Shown: positions 24,812 through 39,545 of the stretch, one piece after another | Numbering within the stretch: the first letter of the stretch is position 1 | Layout of the letters: the number at the start of each line of letters is the position of its first letter | DNA from: Apiotrichum sp. Y4204 | Taxonomy: Eukaryota > Basidiomycota > Tremellomycetes > Trichosporonales > Trichosporonaceae | Assembly (NCBI GenBank): GCA_025531455.1 | Contig: JAMYHL010000004.1 | Coordinates: 868,001 to 932,000, forward strand | Direction of reading: 5' to 3' | Length of the DNA: 64,000 nucleotides | Notes under the pieces: model-generated | What the model saw: only the letters and a program-made list of their open reading frames with translations | Database searches by the model: none | Told to the model about the DNA's origin: nothing | Program-made: the position numbers and the translations under genes

Positions 24812-26859
24812 GGCTGGTTGATGGCACAGAGGCACGGGGCACGAGCTAGAAGGGGGAGGGGAGGGGGGTGCTCTGTAGCTGGCGCTGGATGGAGATTAGG
24901 GGAATAGGGAGACTGACTCTACTCCCTCTCTTCCTCTACGCGCCTCGAGCTCTCGGTGCTAGACACCCAGGGCCGTCTTGGCAAAATGGGCCGAGTAGTA
25001 TGCACACTCCCAAGCGGAGGGATCGATCAGCCAGCTGTGTGCTGGCTGTGGCGCTGCGGACAGCAGCAGCGCAAGGCCCCAACAGCCGAGAGAGGGAAGG
25101 CCGAGGGAGGGACACAAACACAGGCGACCGGCGGTCGGAAGATTCGGACCCAGATCTCAAACCCACAACGAGTTGGGAATGGGCACAGAGGAGGAGGGCG
25201 ACGAGGGCAAGGTGGCCCGGGGCGTGGCAGCAGGCGAAACGCAGCGCGTGCGTGTAGCACTAGTGGACAGGCTGTGGATGTGTCTGCAGGAGAGAGTACC
25301 GAGTACCGAGTCCCGAGGGTTCCGAAGGTCGTCACGTCACAGTAGCCGAGACGAAAGATTGGCGACCTGGAAAAATGATGCGAGAGCCGAAGGGTTCACA
25401 CAAAGGCAAGCCGAGGATGGCCTAGGAGTGCGCGGAGGGATAGAGTGAGTTGGGGCGGCGGATAAACTTTGTCCCAGGCCGAGCGCGCGGGTGGATGCGA
25501 AGGGGAGGATGGGACAGCGAGATTGATGGATGGAGATGGATCGGATGTGGATGGATGCTGTGATGTGGATGTGAGGATGGAATGGGACGAGCAACCTGAA
25601 GCAACACAGCAGCTGGTGACTGTGACTGTGTGTGGCACGCGCGGATCACCCGGAAACGCTGATTGGACAGACACGATCCAGACTGATTGTCCCTCTGTGG
25701 CAGATTATGGCAGATACACACGGAGAGTCACTTTGTGTCCACCCAGCACAAGGGGCAGGGTAGTAGCGTGTCATTTCGGCATCCAAATCCTCATCCTTGC
25801 ACAGGTGTCACATGCATGCTGCTGCGGTCTTCCCATATCGGTTGTCCATCTAAATACTCTGTTAGCTCACTGTCGTTGCAAGACGATGCTGAACTGACAG
25901 CTGACAGACAGCTAGTCTGCGGTGTTTGCGGGCTTTCGGGCATGTTCCCCTCCTTTTGCTTCTCGGGTGTGTAGCTTGTTGCTGATCCCCCTGTCCGCCG
26001 TGTGGATCCCTCCTTGATCCTCGAGCGTGGATCTGTCCCATCCTCTGCGTGGATCCCTTTCTGAGCTTCGGCTTCTGAGCTTCTGAGGCACCCCTTTGGC
26101 GCTGCCCCTGGCTTGAGGTGGGTTCTCTTCCAGGCACGAATGTCGTCATCCCTTCCAATCGGTCCAGTTTTTGGGCTCTGGTCGGCATCTGCGTGATCGG
26201 TGAAACACTCCCAATGTGGCACATGTAAAAGTAAACAATGTCACGTGAAAAAAACCGCTCAAAACGTGCGGTGTGCATGGTGTGATTTTACGTATTTACC
26301 TTGCCGATCCCCCTGATCGATTCCATCAGCTTCTTACATAATTGAATACCATTGTTTGTTTTGGAGGGTTCTTTTTTGATTTTCCCTCCTTTGGACTGGA
26401 TCTGATCCCTGAGCTAGCAGCCAGGAGCCAGGCGCGCGTGTGGCCAGCGTTGTGAGCAGCGAGGAGAGCAGGCGCGTCGGCAGAGGACGCAGGACCACAA
26501 TGGAGCACCAGTTCGCACCCAGACCGATCCTTTAGTCTGTGCTTCTTTCCCAACAACGACAGACCACAAACAATACAGTACACGAGACATTCATTACTCT
26601 CCACTCTCTCCACTTCTCTTCACCATCACCTCCGACCCCGACACCGACACCGTCACTGTCACCGCCACCGTCACGGCTACGGCCACCCGCTGCCCACTGC
26701 CGCACATGCACCATCTTGTGTGATCCGATACCAACAGACTAATGCCCAACTACCCTGCTCCAAAACAATAAACACACACATATCTATCACATACCCACAT
26801 TCACATCCGCATCCACATCCACCCAAGTCCAGTCGAGCTCGAAGGAGCACACCACCACA
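24812..26859. other. Divergent promoter region between RXT3 (-) and the 2733-residue protein gene (+)
   Basis: No supported gene in 2 kb. The first part flanks the RXT3 start. 25495-25580 is a GGAT-rich repeat. Near 26580-26860 the + strand is CA/CT-rich with ACACACATATC and CACATCCACATCC units, a typical leader before the start codon at 26860. Confidence 0.6.
25495..25580. repeat. Degenerate GGATGGAT/GGATGTGGAT repeat
   Basis: More than ten GGAT words in 85 nt on the + strand, including GATGGATGGAGATGGAT and GGATGTGGATGGATG. Simple-sequence repeat in non-coding DNA. Confidence 0.65.
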
Positions 26860-29800
26860 ATGGTCCGCCCAGTGCGTGAGCCATCGCTGCTGGCCTCGCC
26901 GCCGCGCATGATGGCATCATCAGCGCTTGCCAGCCAGCCGCACAAGCGCGCCGCTCCATCAACATTACCCACAGCAGCACCGAGCTCATCGCGTCTCCCG
27001 CTCCCGAAATCCAAGATTCCAAAACTTGGAGCTGCGTCAAAGTCGGGCACAACACGCACCACCACAGCATCCACCACCATGGCAAGCAAACGCGCTCGTC
27101 ACTCGCCATCACCCGCACCCACTCCCGTGCCTCCGCCGCGTAAGGCCGCAGCGCCGACGCTAGCCTCGCCACCGCCGTCACAGGAGGCATCGTCCTCTCG
27201 CCACCCGATCCCCTCCGCTGTCGCCGGCCCGTCGCGGCGCCGCTTCGCCGACCTCGCCGTGGACTCGCCACCGCTTCTCCGCCGACCTCGCGCTCAGCGC
27301 GGCGAGTCGCCCGCTCTGGCACGCACAGACGAGACGATGCTGTGGGACATCCCACCACCAGACATGCCGTCCTCGTCGCTGTTTGGCGACGAGACCGACG
27401 AGGGCACGCCGCAGCCTGAACATACGATGCATCGAGGCAAGGGTAAAGGCAAAGCCAAGGGCCAAGGCGTGAATGGCGCTGGAGGGTTAATGACCCCACA
27501 CGCAAGTCAGGAGGTGAGTGCGCCGCTGCGCCGAGCTGATGGCAGTTATCCCAGCAGTCCCTGGCGTCATCTCGCGCCCCGGCCCCGGCTCTGGCATTCG
27601 CGCGCCTTGCGACTCCCGAACCATCACAGGCTCAGCAGAACTCGGCGGACGAGATGCCCCCACCATCCACGATCAAGCGGTCGTCGCGGGCCAGCAGTCG
27701 CCCGGTGGCTGACCCGATACGCCCGCGATTCAAGTCTTTCGAGCCAGACGAGGATGGGCACAGTATCACCATCATGCTCGCTGAGCGGAACGACGAGCAG
27801 ACGCGCCGCGAAGCATCACGAGCGAGGAGCCGCAGCCGCAGCGCAAGCGTAGCCCCCCGAGTCAAGTTGCAGTCGGCAACTCCGTCGCCTGAGAAGCGCA
27901 AGTCGTCGAGTCCTCCGCTCGACGAGCCGGCGACAGTGCGCCGGCGTACCTCGGCAACGACAAGCGCAAAGAGCGCGGTACGCGGGAGCGCCGCTTCCAC
28001 CCTCGCCTCGCGCACAAAGACACCTGCAAACAAGCTCCTCAGTGCAGTGCGCGACGGCACGCCCCACACGCTCTCCCCCAGCCAGCGCAAGATCGTAGAG
28101 AGCCTGCAAATTGGTGACATAGACGAGCCGATAGCCGCGACGCCTGGGCCCGACCCCCTCTTGTTGCGTCCCGGTCGTCGGCGGCGCACGCCCGCGACGG
28201 CGCGCAAGACGGTCAAGAAGGGCAAGGGCAAGGCGACGGATACAGACTTTCTCCAGCGCCGCCCGCAGCAGGAGGAGCTACGCGAGCAGGACTTTGTCGC
28301 GTACGGCGATGTGTCGCTGACGCAGGAAGAGGAGGAGGAAGAGGAAGTTGGAAACGATACCTTTGCAGCGACGAACATCCGCCGACCGGTCAAGACCAAG
28401 ACTCATGGTCCCTCGGCACTCTCTCGTCCTCCCATATCTGCCGAGTTTGTCAACGAAGAGGACGAGGAGGACGAGCTACCGCAGGAGGCAATGGACCTCG
28501 ATGCTTCTCATGACCTCGACGCCCCCCATGATATCGACCCGCCCCCGCCACGCAGTTCGTCCCCGATTTTGAGCAACACATCCGGCACGCTGCAAGACCT
28601 TGCACGCTTCGCTGCCCTGTCGCCTGTCCAGCCTCCCCGCGAGGAATCTCTCCCTGCAGCAACACCATCGCGGCTGGCCTCACCGTTCCGTCCCTCGTCG
28701 CACGGCTCGCCAATGCACGACGAGCCGTTCGACCCCCCATTCGACTTTGGGCCAGACTATGGCCCAGACGACGACTCGGGGCCCGAGGACTTTGGCGGAT
28801 TCGACTCACCCGGCTTCTCCGCCGACCCTATCCTCCCCCGCGCTGCGACTGTCGAACAGTCAATCTCCCCTTCGCGCCCCGACTCGCCCGAAGCTGAACC
28901 AGACACGGCGCATACTCCTGCCAGTCTCGGCGTCCCCGCCAGCACGGACACGCCCGTGCAGCTTAAGCGCACGCCGACCGCGAGCCCCGCCCCCCCGCTC
29001 CGCCGTATCCTGGCCCTCGACTTTGATGGCACCGCGCCGTCGCCCGCCACGACTCCGAAGCCCCGCCGTCGTACCCCGAAACACTCCCTTCCTCAGGTCG
29101 AGGTTGAGGCGCCCGAGGACAACGACGAGACTATGCAGCCTCCGCCCGAGGAGCGTGCCCCCACACCAGTAGTCCAGGCAGATCCGTCACCGAGCAAGAT
29201 GCCACGCTCCCCAACACCAGCACGACTTCCGGTGTCCTCGCCAGTCCGACCCCCAGCATCCACTTCAGCGCGCGCGTCTCGCACCCCCGTCCCCCCGAGC
29301 ACGGTCGCACCCTCCCCATCCCCCCGCGTCCCCGCTTCCCCGTCGCTACTCTACACTCCCGCACATTCACCGTTCATCGCACCTGGCTCGACCTCCACTC
29401 CACGCGACCTCCTCAACTTTACCCCGCACGATCTCATCAACTTTTCTCCCACGCGCGGTACTGCGTCGCCCACCCCCACACCTGGTGGCCCGCCGACGCC
29501 ACTCTCCGATGGCGAGCTCGGTGATAATACGGTGGTTCTTGGCGCGGAGGCTGCTCCCGGAGACGACACTGTGCTTTCTGCCGGCACTGAGATTCATCCC
29601 GGCGACGATACAGTGCTCTCTGCTGCCACTGAAGAACATCCCGCAGACGACACCGTTCTCTCTGCAGAGGGAGACTCCGGGGAATACAGCGATCACGGCG
29701 ACTACGTCATGGACGCCATGTCGGACAGCGGGGACGAGTACGAGCACGACCCCGCCGCGGACGACACGATGCTCTCGGCCGGAGACCGCGACCAGAGTGG

Positions 29801-32800
29801 GATCACTGCTGGTGACGACAGCATGCTCTCGGCTCAGGACGACAGTATGGGTTCTGCAGATGCCCAAGACGACAGCCATGTCTCTGCGACCCAGCCTGAC
29901 GACAGCATGATCTCGGCCGGTACCCAGCCTGGCGATGATACCGTCCTTTCTGCGGGCGACTCGTCTGTCGAGAGCGTGGAGCCGGTGGAACTCGTGGAAT
30001 TCATGGAGGCAAGGGAGGAGGAAGACGAGAAGGAGGAGGAGAAAGAAGAGGAAGTGAAGCTTGAAGAGGAGAACGAGGAAGGGGACGAGGAGAACGAATA
30101 CGAGGAGATGGAGGAGCTAAGGCAACGCGAAACGCTCGAAGCGCCAGCTCACTCGCGCGTTACGCCCAACCCCGACAACAGCACCCACTTTACTGGCGAA
30201 GTCAACCCCGGAGACGATACCGTACTCTCCATTGGCGACATTCACCCAGGAGACGACACGGTCCTCTCGAACGGTGAGATGCCCATTGACGACTTGCGTG
30301 ACGAGGTGAACCCGGGAGACGAGACCGTGCTATCTTCCGGCGACGACAGCAATGCCAGTATCGATTCCGTTGATGAGGAGGCTCATGCGGATGGCGAGAA
30401 CGCTGCCGAGGTGAACCCCGGCGACGACACTTTCATCTCCGTCGACTCGGTCCAGCCTGGCGACGACACTGTTATTTCCGTCGACTCCGTCCAGCCCGGC
30501 GACGACACTGTCCTCTCTACCGGCGACGACGCTGAACTTGTGGAACCCGCCGTTCCCGCCTGGCGCGCGCTTGCCCCCAATGCTACCGCTTCTCATCTAC
30601 GCAGCCCTCGAGGCAAGGAGGACGACGACCACGACTCAGGCATCGACTCGCCGCATCCCTCGAGCGACCAGGCCTACGACCTCAACCGCGTGGTCGAGGC
30701 ACTGCACTCGGCCCAGGCGGGCAATGCGCTGATACACCCCGCTCCTGACAAGTGCGACGAGAACATGGAGATGGACGCAAGCCTTGGCGACATCCAGCCG
30801 GACGCTTCGGACTCTTCAGACGCATCGGACGCAGACGCTGACCCAGACGCGTCGCTGCCCCTCAGTACGCGGCGGCACATGTTTGCTGGGTCCACACCCG
30901 CCCGCCGGACACAGGCAGAGCCCGAGTCGCCCGCGACGCCCCCCGTCGTCGCGGCACACGTTCCCGCCACGCCGGCAATCATGGTCCAGGAAGCCTCGTT
31001 CACCGTATCCACCCCAACGCGCCTGCAGCCCTTCCTCTCCCCGCATCTCCGCAACCTCCACAGCCCAGCACAGCGCGCCGAAGACCGCGCCACTGCGACC
31101 GAGCCCGAACAACCTACCCCTGGAGCACGCTCGCCAGGCAAGGCCAAGTCCCCCATTCCAGCCACGCCTCAGCGTGCGGAGCGCGCACCGTCGTTTCTCT
31201 CCCCAGAGCCGTTGCGTGCGTCGCGGGAACCGCTACCTCTCCTTCGCGCCTCGCGGGAGCCGTCGCCTCTTCTCCGCGCGTCGCCCATTATGTCACCGCA
31301 CCTCGCCTTCTCGTCACCCGGCGCAGGCTCGCGGCATGCGTCCCGCCAGCCGTCTCCCGTCCAGGCCTCGTCTCCCAAGCCCGAAGCGTTCCCACTGCCC
31401 TCCAAGTCCCGCGAGATCACCGCCAGCCCGAGTAAGCTCAGCTCTCGGCGCGCCTCCCGAGAGCCGTCTGTTGCCCGGGAGCGCGAGCCGTCTGTTCAGC
31501 CTGGCCGAGCGTCGCGTCAGGCCTCTAGCCAGTTGACACCTGCGGCCGATATCGACACGAGCATTCCCATCGCACCTGCTCTCACTCCCCGCGCTGTCGC
31601 CCCCGAGACGCATACAAGCGTGTCACCGCGTGTACCGCGCGAGCGCTCTCCCTTCACGGAAATTGACGCGACCATCCCTGTACGCCCAGCCTCGAGGCAC
31701 GCCACGCCTATCGGATGTGAGCCCATGCTCCTCCCCGTCCCAGCCTCTATCAGCAGGCGGTCGTCATCGCCTGCGCCCGTCCTGGATGCTGTCCAATCTG
31801 TCGCGGAGCCGCCTCCTCTCTTCCCGTTGACCACAACAAACACAAACATGCGGGCAACATCCCCCGAGTCGAGCGGCATGCCCTCCCTCGCCTCCGCTCG
31901 CGCGACGCGCTCGCCGAGCAATGAGCTCACCACTCCGGTTCAAGGTTTTGTGACTCCAGTCAAGTCGAGCATCGGCAAACCCGAGCCATCACCGCAGTAT
32001 CCCGAGCTGGCGTCCCACTGCTCCCCGCGCTCCCCGCTCCGCTCGCCACGCGTGGCATCCCGTGACTCGGCATTCACGCAGTTCCGCACACCCCTGAATG
32101 ACATGCACACTCCGAACGTCACCGTCGCGATATCATTTGCGTCGCCAAGCTCGCCCTCCATGGCTGTCAAATCGTCCGCGCCAACGATGCTCGACTCGCC
32201 AATGAACGCGCTGGCGCTCAAGACGCCGGCCAAAGGCAAGAGTCCGGCTCGCAGTCCCGCGCGCACGCCAGTCTTTGTTAGCGCGATTCCGTCGGGCTCG
32301 TCGTCGGTCAACACGAGCGCCGAGTACGAGTTTGCAGACGTGACCATGGAAGGCAGCCCGAGCGACTGGGAGGACGACTCGGGCGGCCTCGTCGACCGCA
32401 GCGTCAGCCTTGCCGAGGACTGGGACGTGACCCGCATCACGCGCCGCAGCCCGTCGCGCAGCGTCACCCCGTTCGTCAAGGAGAGTGCAGACGTGTCGGA
32501 GAACGGCAGCGGAGCGAGAGCCAACGGGTTCGCTCACAGCGAGGACGCAGGCCCAAATGGATCACACCAGTATGAGGACAGCGCAGAGGAGGAGGACGCC
32601 GATTCCTGGGACGACAACTACGTGCGGCGCTCGCCGAACGGCGTGCTTGCCCCGCCCCCGCCGGAAGGCGAGGTGCGGATACACCTCGTGGACGCTGGGA
32701 TCATCAAGATCGAGCCGGAGGATGTTGAGATGAGGGCAGATGGGGAGGAAGAGAACGGGGAGGCGTCTGATGCCTACGCACGGAATTCGGAGGATCACTC

Positions 32801-35171
32801 GCAGAATTACGCACAGGATCACCCGCAGGACCATGCGCAGAATGACACGGCCAACGATGGGCCGAATGAGACCGACCACCGGACAACCCAGCATATCCCG
32901 GAGTACGCCGCACAGCCTGCACGAGTGTATCGCCCAGCGCGTGCTCTGAACTCTTTCGCCGCACTCCAGGACTACTCTCCCTCCCCGGAACCTGACTCTC
33001 CACCGCGGGTCTCACCGCAACCTGCTTCTCACCACGAAGAGCCCGAGTCCGAGCCAGTCCGGCAGCGGGTCATGCGCTCCGCCGCGCCGATGCCGTCGTC
33101 GCCTGCGGTGCCCACAACCGTACCCCGGTCCGAGTCTCAGCGTGAACCCACGCCTGAGCCCCCTCGTGTTCCTATAAGACCGTCTCGCCTCGGCGTCCCG
33201 TACGCTAGCCGGCACCATGTGGCGCCGGAGGGCCCCTGCCCGCCTTGGTGCACCGGTGCGGCACACGATGTGGACCATCCCCCGGGCCGCGGCGGGCATG
33301 CCCCATCCCATCATCACGCACCTTCCCACCACGGGCGGAATATCGAGACGTCGTTCGTGGCTGTTCCTGTTCCGGCTGCTCGCGTTCCTCAGCAGGCTCC
33401 GCCTCTGCCGTCTCCCCGCCTCCCGGTCCAGTCCGTTGCGCAGCAGACCGAGTTCGTGCCTCCTCCCCCACCCCTGCCTCCCCTTTCCCAGATTCCTGTT
33501 CCTCAACCATTCTCCACTCCTCAGCTCGCCCAGCGCTTGCCTTCGCTATTCGCCCGGGAGGAGCCACCCGCTGCCGGCCCGTCGCGCCTCAACGCCGAGT
33601 CACTTCGCACCCTCGAAGCGGAGCTCATGGCGACGGCTGGCGAGTACGACGACGATGACGACGATATCGAGGCGTTCAAGTCCGTCGTGGAGATCAAGTC
33701 GCACGATCCGCGGGCGGCTGCGCGTGCGGCGGCAATCTTAAAGATTGTGAGTTGGAATCTACTGCAGTGGCTGACCTTAGAACCACGAGTATGTCGAGCA
33801 CGGCGTTCTCCCCGACGGCACACTCGATCTCAGCAACTACCCCCGCGGACACTCTCACCGCGGCTCGATTGCGGAACCACAAGATGCCGAATCAAACGAC
33901 CCCCGCGAGCTGTTACGCGAAGCCGAGGAGGAACTCACCTTCCGCAACGACATTACCTTCCGGCACCCGCCCAGCCGCTCGCACAGCCGCTCGCACAGCC
34001 GCGCCCAGTCGGTCGTTTCGGACGGCAGGCGAGCCGAGTCGGTCGCCGCCGAGTCGGCCGTTTCGGATGCTAGAGACTTTCCCTTACCCGGCAGCTGGTC
34101 CCGGGCGACGCCGAAGCGTAAGCGCCCCGCGAGCGTTGCGAGCTCGATTCAGCTCGCCGAGACGGCAATGTGGACATCGGCTGAGTGGCGCCGTCTTGAA
34201 AAAGTGCTCGTTGCCGAGCAAGCCAAGTTTGCTGCTGAGCGCGAGCGCGACGCGCAGCCAGGATGGAGCCCGTGGGCGCGCAAGGACCCCGCTGAGTGGG
34301 ACCGGGCGCGCGTGGTAGACGCGTTTATGCGCGCCGAGGGTATAGAGGAGGATCAGCTCGTTGGCGACTGGTCGAGGTACGTTGCACTCTGGGGGTTGAA
34401 CTGACATGCAGGGACACGCTCCTGATCCGCGTCGAGGCGCTTGAGAAAAAGCAGCTCCGCCGCGCGGCTAAGAAACGCCGCCCCGAGCAGCCGGAGATGG
34501 GGCCGCCTGCGAACCCCACAACGAACCCCACGAACCCGCCCACTCCGGCCATGGACGCCCAGCCGCCGTCGACGATGAAGAAGATGATGCGCTGGGTGTT
34601 CCGCAAGAATCGCGAGAGCGACGTCGAGGAGGGCGTGAGTCGCGAGGAGGAGGCTCCACCAGGCGATGAGGGCTTTCTCCGTCGTCTCGATGAGCCGTTC
34701 AGCCCCGACGTGACGATGGCACAGACACCCTCCCGGCCCGTCACGATGCCAGAGGTACCCCGCACCGAGCCTGTTCCGAGGCGTCGCGATGCCCAGCCGT
34801 CGTCGACATACTCGTACGCGTATGCCTCGACGTCCAACGAGTATGCATACGGCGCCGCTGGGCCATCACGCCTCTACCCGCCCCTCAACCCGTCGTTACC
34901 CGAGCGCGCTGCGTCGCTTGCGCAGGCCCAAGCCCAGGACCTGGCCCAACCGCCCCACGCTTCTACTCCTGCTACCGTCCCCATTGGCCGCGAGGGCTTC
35001 GTCCCTACTCCACTCACCCGGCGCACCTCCGGCGTGCGCGACCTAGCCCGCAGCTACGAAGAGGCCGTGCAGCGCGAGAAGCACGAGTTGAGCTCGATGG
35101 GCCGCGTGCGTTCCAGGGGCGGCGGGGGCGCAAATCCCGCTAGTCCTCGTGCGGAGTGGGGGGGAGAGTGA
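26860..35171 (+). CDS. Giant disordered protein with acidic DDTVLS repeats and a Trp-rich C-terminal module
   Basis: Exons 26860-27513, 27555-33746 (6192 nt), 33781-34376 and 34412-35171 join in phase to 2733 residues. Introns are 41 (or 44, tandem acceptor CAGCAG), 34 and 35 nt. I do not recognise the family. Most of the chain is Ser/Pro/Arg-rich and disordered, with many SP and TP sites. Residues about 875-1215 are very acidic and hold some fifteen copies of [HNQ]PGDDTVLSxG. At about residue 1933 a perfect SUMO-type motif IKIEPED sits in a hydrophobic patch. Near the C-terminus a Trp-rich stretch, TAMWTSAEWRRLEKVL...GWSPWARKDPAEWDRARVVDAFMRAEGI (nt 34165-34350), looks like the only folded domain, followed by basic KKxxRRAAKKRR. 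The basic motifs suggest a nuclear protein; that is inference. Confidence 0.8.
29524..30540 (+). repeat. Coded repeat array, consensus PGDDTVLSxG
   Basis: Inside the giant protein, about fifteen imperfect copies of an 8-12 residue unit lie in two clusters (29524-29960 and 30190-30540) separated by a Glu-rich stretch. Variants include ADDTMLSAG, GDDSMLSAQ, PDDSMISAG, GDETVLSSG, GDDTFISVD and GDDTVISVD. The core D-D-[ST]-[VMF]-[LI]-S is kept while the flanks drift. Confidence 0.85.
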
Positions 35172-35507
35172 GTTAGAGTGTCGGAGAGCACAGAACATTA
35201 TCCGGTGTCCTTGAACAAGGATAATACATACAGTACAAGCACGACCGAGATACCCCGGCCCGCGTCCCGGCACATTTAGTCGTTTCCAGAGGCCAGAGGA
35301 TGAGGCGTTTTCGTTCTTGTCAGCCCGCTTTGCGTGCATTTACACAGATTCCATAGTACTATTTGGTTGCGTCTGCGTGTTGTCTTGCCATATCTATGTA
35401 TGCGTACAGTTTGAGTCTGAGATACGGGACGGGGATGAGATGAGCAGAGCAAAGCAGAGCAAAGCATCCATGTTACACTACAACCTAACTAACCCCTTCT
35501 CGACGGC
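35172..35507. other. Convergent intergenic region
   Basis: 336 nt between two genes whose 3' ends face each other. It contains AT-richer sequence suitable for two 3' ends. Nothing else seen. Confidence 0.6.
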
Positions 35508-36633
35508 TTAGACCCTGTTCCCTTTCTCCCGTTCATACCGCTGCACCATCTCGTCGAGCCGGTCCCACATCTCGTCCATGCAGAACAGGCCACTCACATG
35601 GCCTCCGGGGATCGTGAGCGCCTCTGCCCGCCGATAATTCTCCACCAGCCACCTGTTCGTCCCGCCCCCCATATCGTCATCCTCGCCGCCAACAACGAGC
35701 ACCGGCGGCCCGTCAACCGTGCGCGGATCGAACCCCCAGTCAGAGTGCAGCACGTCCGACACCTCCATGAACCCGTCCCACGACTCGCCGACCGAGCGCA
35801 CCATGCCCTCCGCCATGCGCCGCACAAGCCTATCCTCCGAGTCGCCCGTCTTGGCCATCCAGACCGCCATCAACTCTTTTTCTTCTTCCCCCATCTTGCC
35901 GAATATCGAGTTACGGAGAAATTTCTGCGCGCCGCCCACGGTCCGCATGCTCCCTGCCGTAGCGAGGCGGAATGCGCGCTGCAGCGCGCGAAACGGGAGG
36001 CGAGAGGGCGGCCCGACCGCCGCCCACGTCTGCCACCCCAGTGCGCCCGCGTACCCCTCGTGCAGCCTAAACGGGGAAAATCCCGCGATGAGGAGCATGC
36101 CCCGGACCTTGTCCGCGTAGGGAAACACGGAAGGGGATGCGCCGTAGAGCATCTGCGCCATGGCCGTGCCGTAGCTCCCGCCTGCGAGGTAGAGCCTGTC
36201 GATGCCGTCGGGGTGGGTTGCGCGCAGGAGGGCGGAGATGTCAGCCGCGAGGTTGAGGTGGTACGGAATCGCCGGGTCGCGAGGGGAAGTGCGTCCCATT
36301 CCGGTGGGGGTTGGCGCGAGGAAATGTGCGCCCGAGCGACGGACGAATGCAATGTCCGTGTCAGCTGTGCCGACGCTAAACAGCCCCGAGAAAAAGAGGA
36401 CGACGACGCGCGAGGAGCGGTCCCCGCGCTCGGCGTATGCCAGCCGACGGCCGGCGGGGAGGGGGAGCACGCGCTCGTCGGGGTGCGCGCCGAGCTGGGC
36501 GGCCGTCTCGGACTGGGTGTTAGTCGTTCCGCGAGGAGGCTCTTACCATGAAGAATGGGTTGGGAATGTGGGTGGTGTCAAGCTGTCAGGAATGGGAGGA
36601 GGGAATCTTGTTGATCCAGCTGTGCACGGGCAT
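35508..36633 (-). CDS. Alpha/beta-hydrolase fold protein
   Basis: The main exon runs 36512-35508 and holds nearly the whole domain: LPAGRRLAYAERGD at the start of the fold, then the oxyanion region, the nucleophile elbow in LYLAGGSYGTAMAQ (GGSYG), a lid region, and the late strand PPVLVVGGEDDDMGGG with the probable acid. The final His is in IPGGHVSGLF. A 34-nt intron (GTAAGA..CCCAG, 36513-36546) joins it to a 36-nt exon, 36582-36547, reading LDTTHIPNPFFM. The true start is unresolved. The best guess is ATG at 36633, with a 6-nt first exon and a 45-nt intron. The predicted protein is about 350 residues without a signal peptide. Substrate unknown. The stop TAA is at 35510-35508. Confidence 0.8.
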
Positions 36634-39060
<2,427 letters not shown>

Positions 39061-39545
39061 GGTGGGTGTGGGTAGTGGTGCATGCTGGATTGCAAGAGTG
39101 CCCTGGGCTTTATATGTATCTCGCCGGCGATTACGAGCAGCACCGGTGTTTATGAGGAATCAAGGCCGATATCCGATGCCGTCTTTGCGCGTGGCGCCGA
39201 GAGGCCGAGAGCCGCAGTGTGTCACCGTCTATCGGGCCGATAATGGACCGAGATTAACAGACCCATCCGGTATACAACTTTGACCCACCTATGCAGTTCC
39301 AATCGAGTCCGGATACATGCTCTGCTCGCTTCTCAGTTTCGGAGTTGTTATCCCCAGCGCGAGCGCGGGGGAACATTGCAGTCGGGCCCTTTCTGTCCCT
39401 TTGGAAATGGGCCGGTACCGGGACATTCACGGGCCCTTCCCCGATGGTGAACTGGTATCGACAAGCCACGGTGAATAGCCACGACGAGCCAGTCGAGCAG
39501 AATGGAACCCTCTGCATTCTTCATTCAAATCTGCTACAAACATAT
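39061..39545. other. Promoter region of the GH1 gene
   Basis: 485 nt between the GH1 start codon and the 3' end of the next minus-strand gene. No exon seen. Several CGG/CCG-spaced words are present (for example CGGGCCGATAATGGACCG near 39231), but no clean site. Confidence 0.55.

Noticed and set aside
29524..30540. Identification of the giant protein as the kinetochore protein KNL1/Spc105
   Set aside because: The repeats are DDTVLS, not MELT, and the C-terminus shows no long coiled coil or RWD domain.
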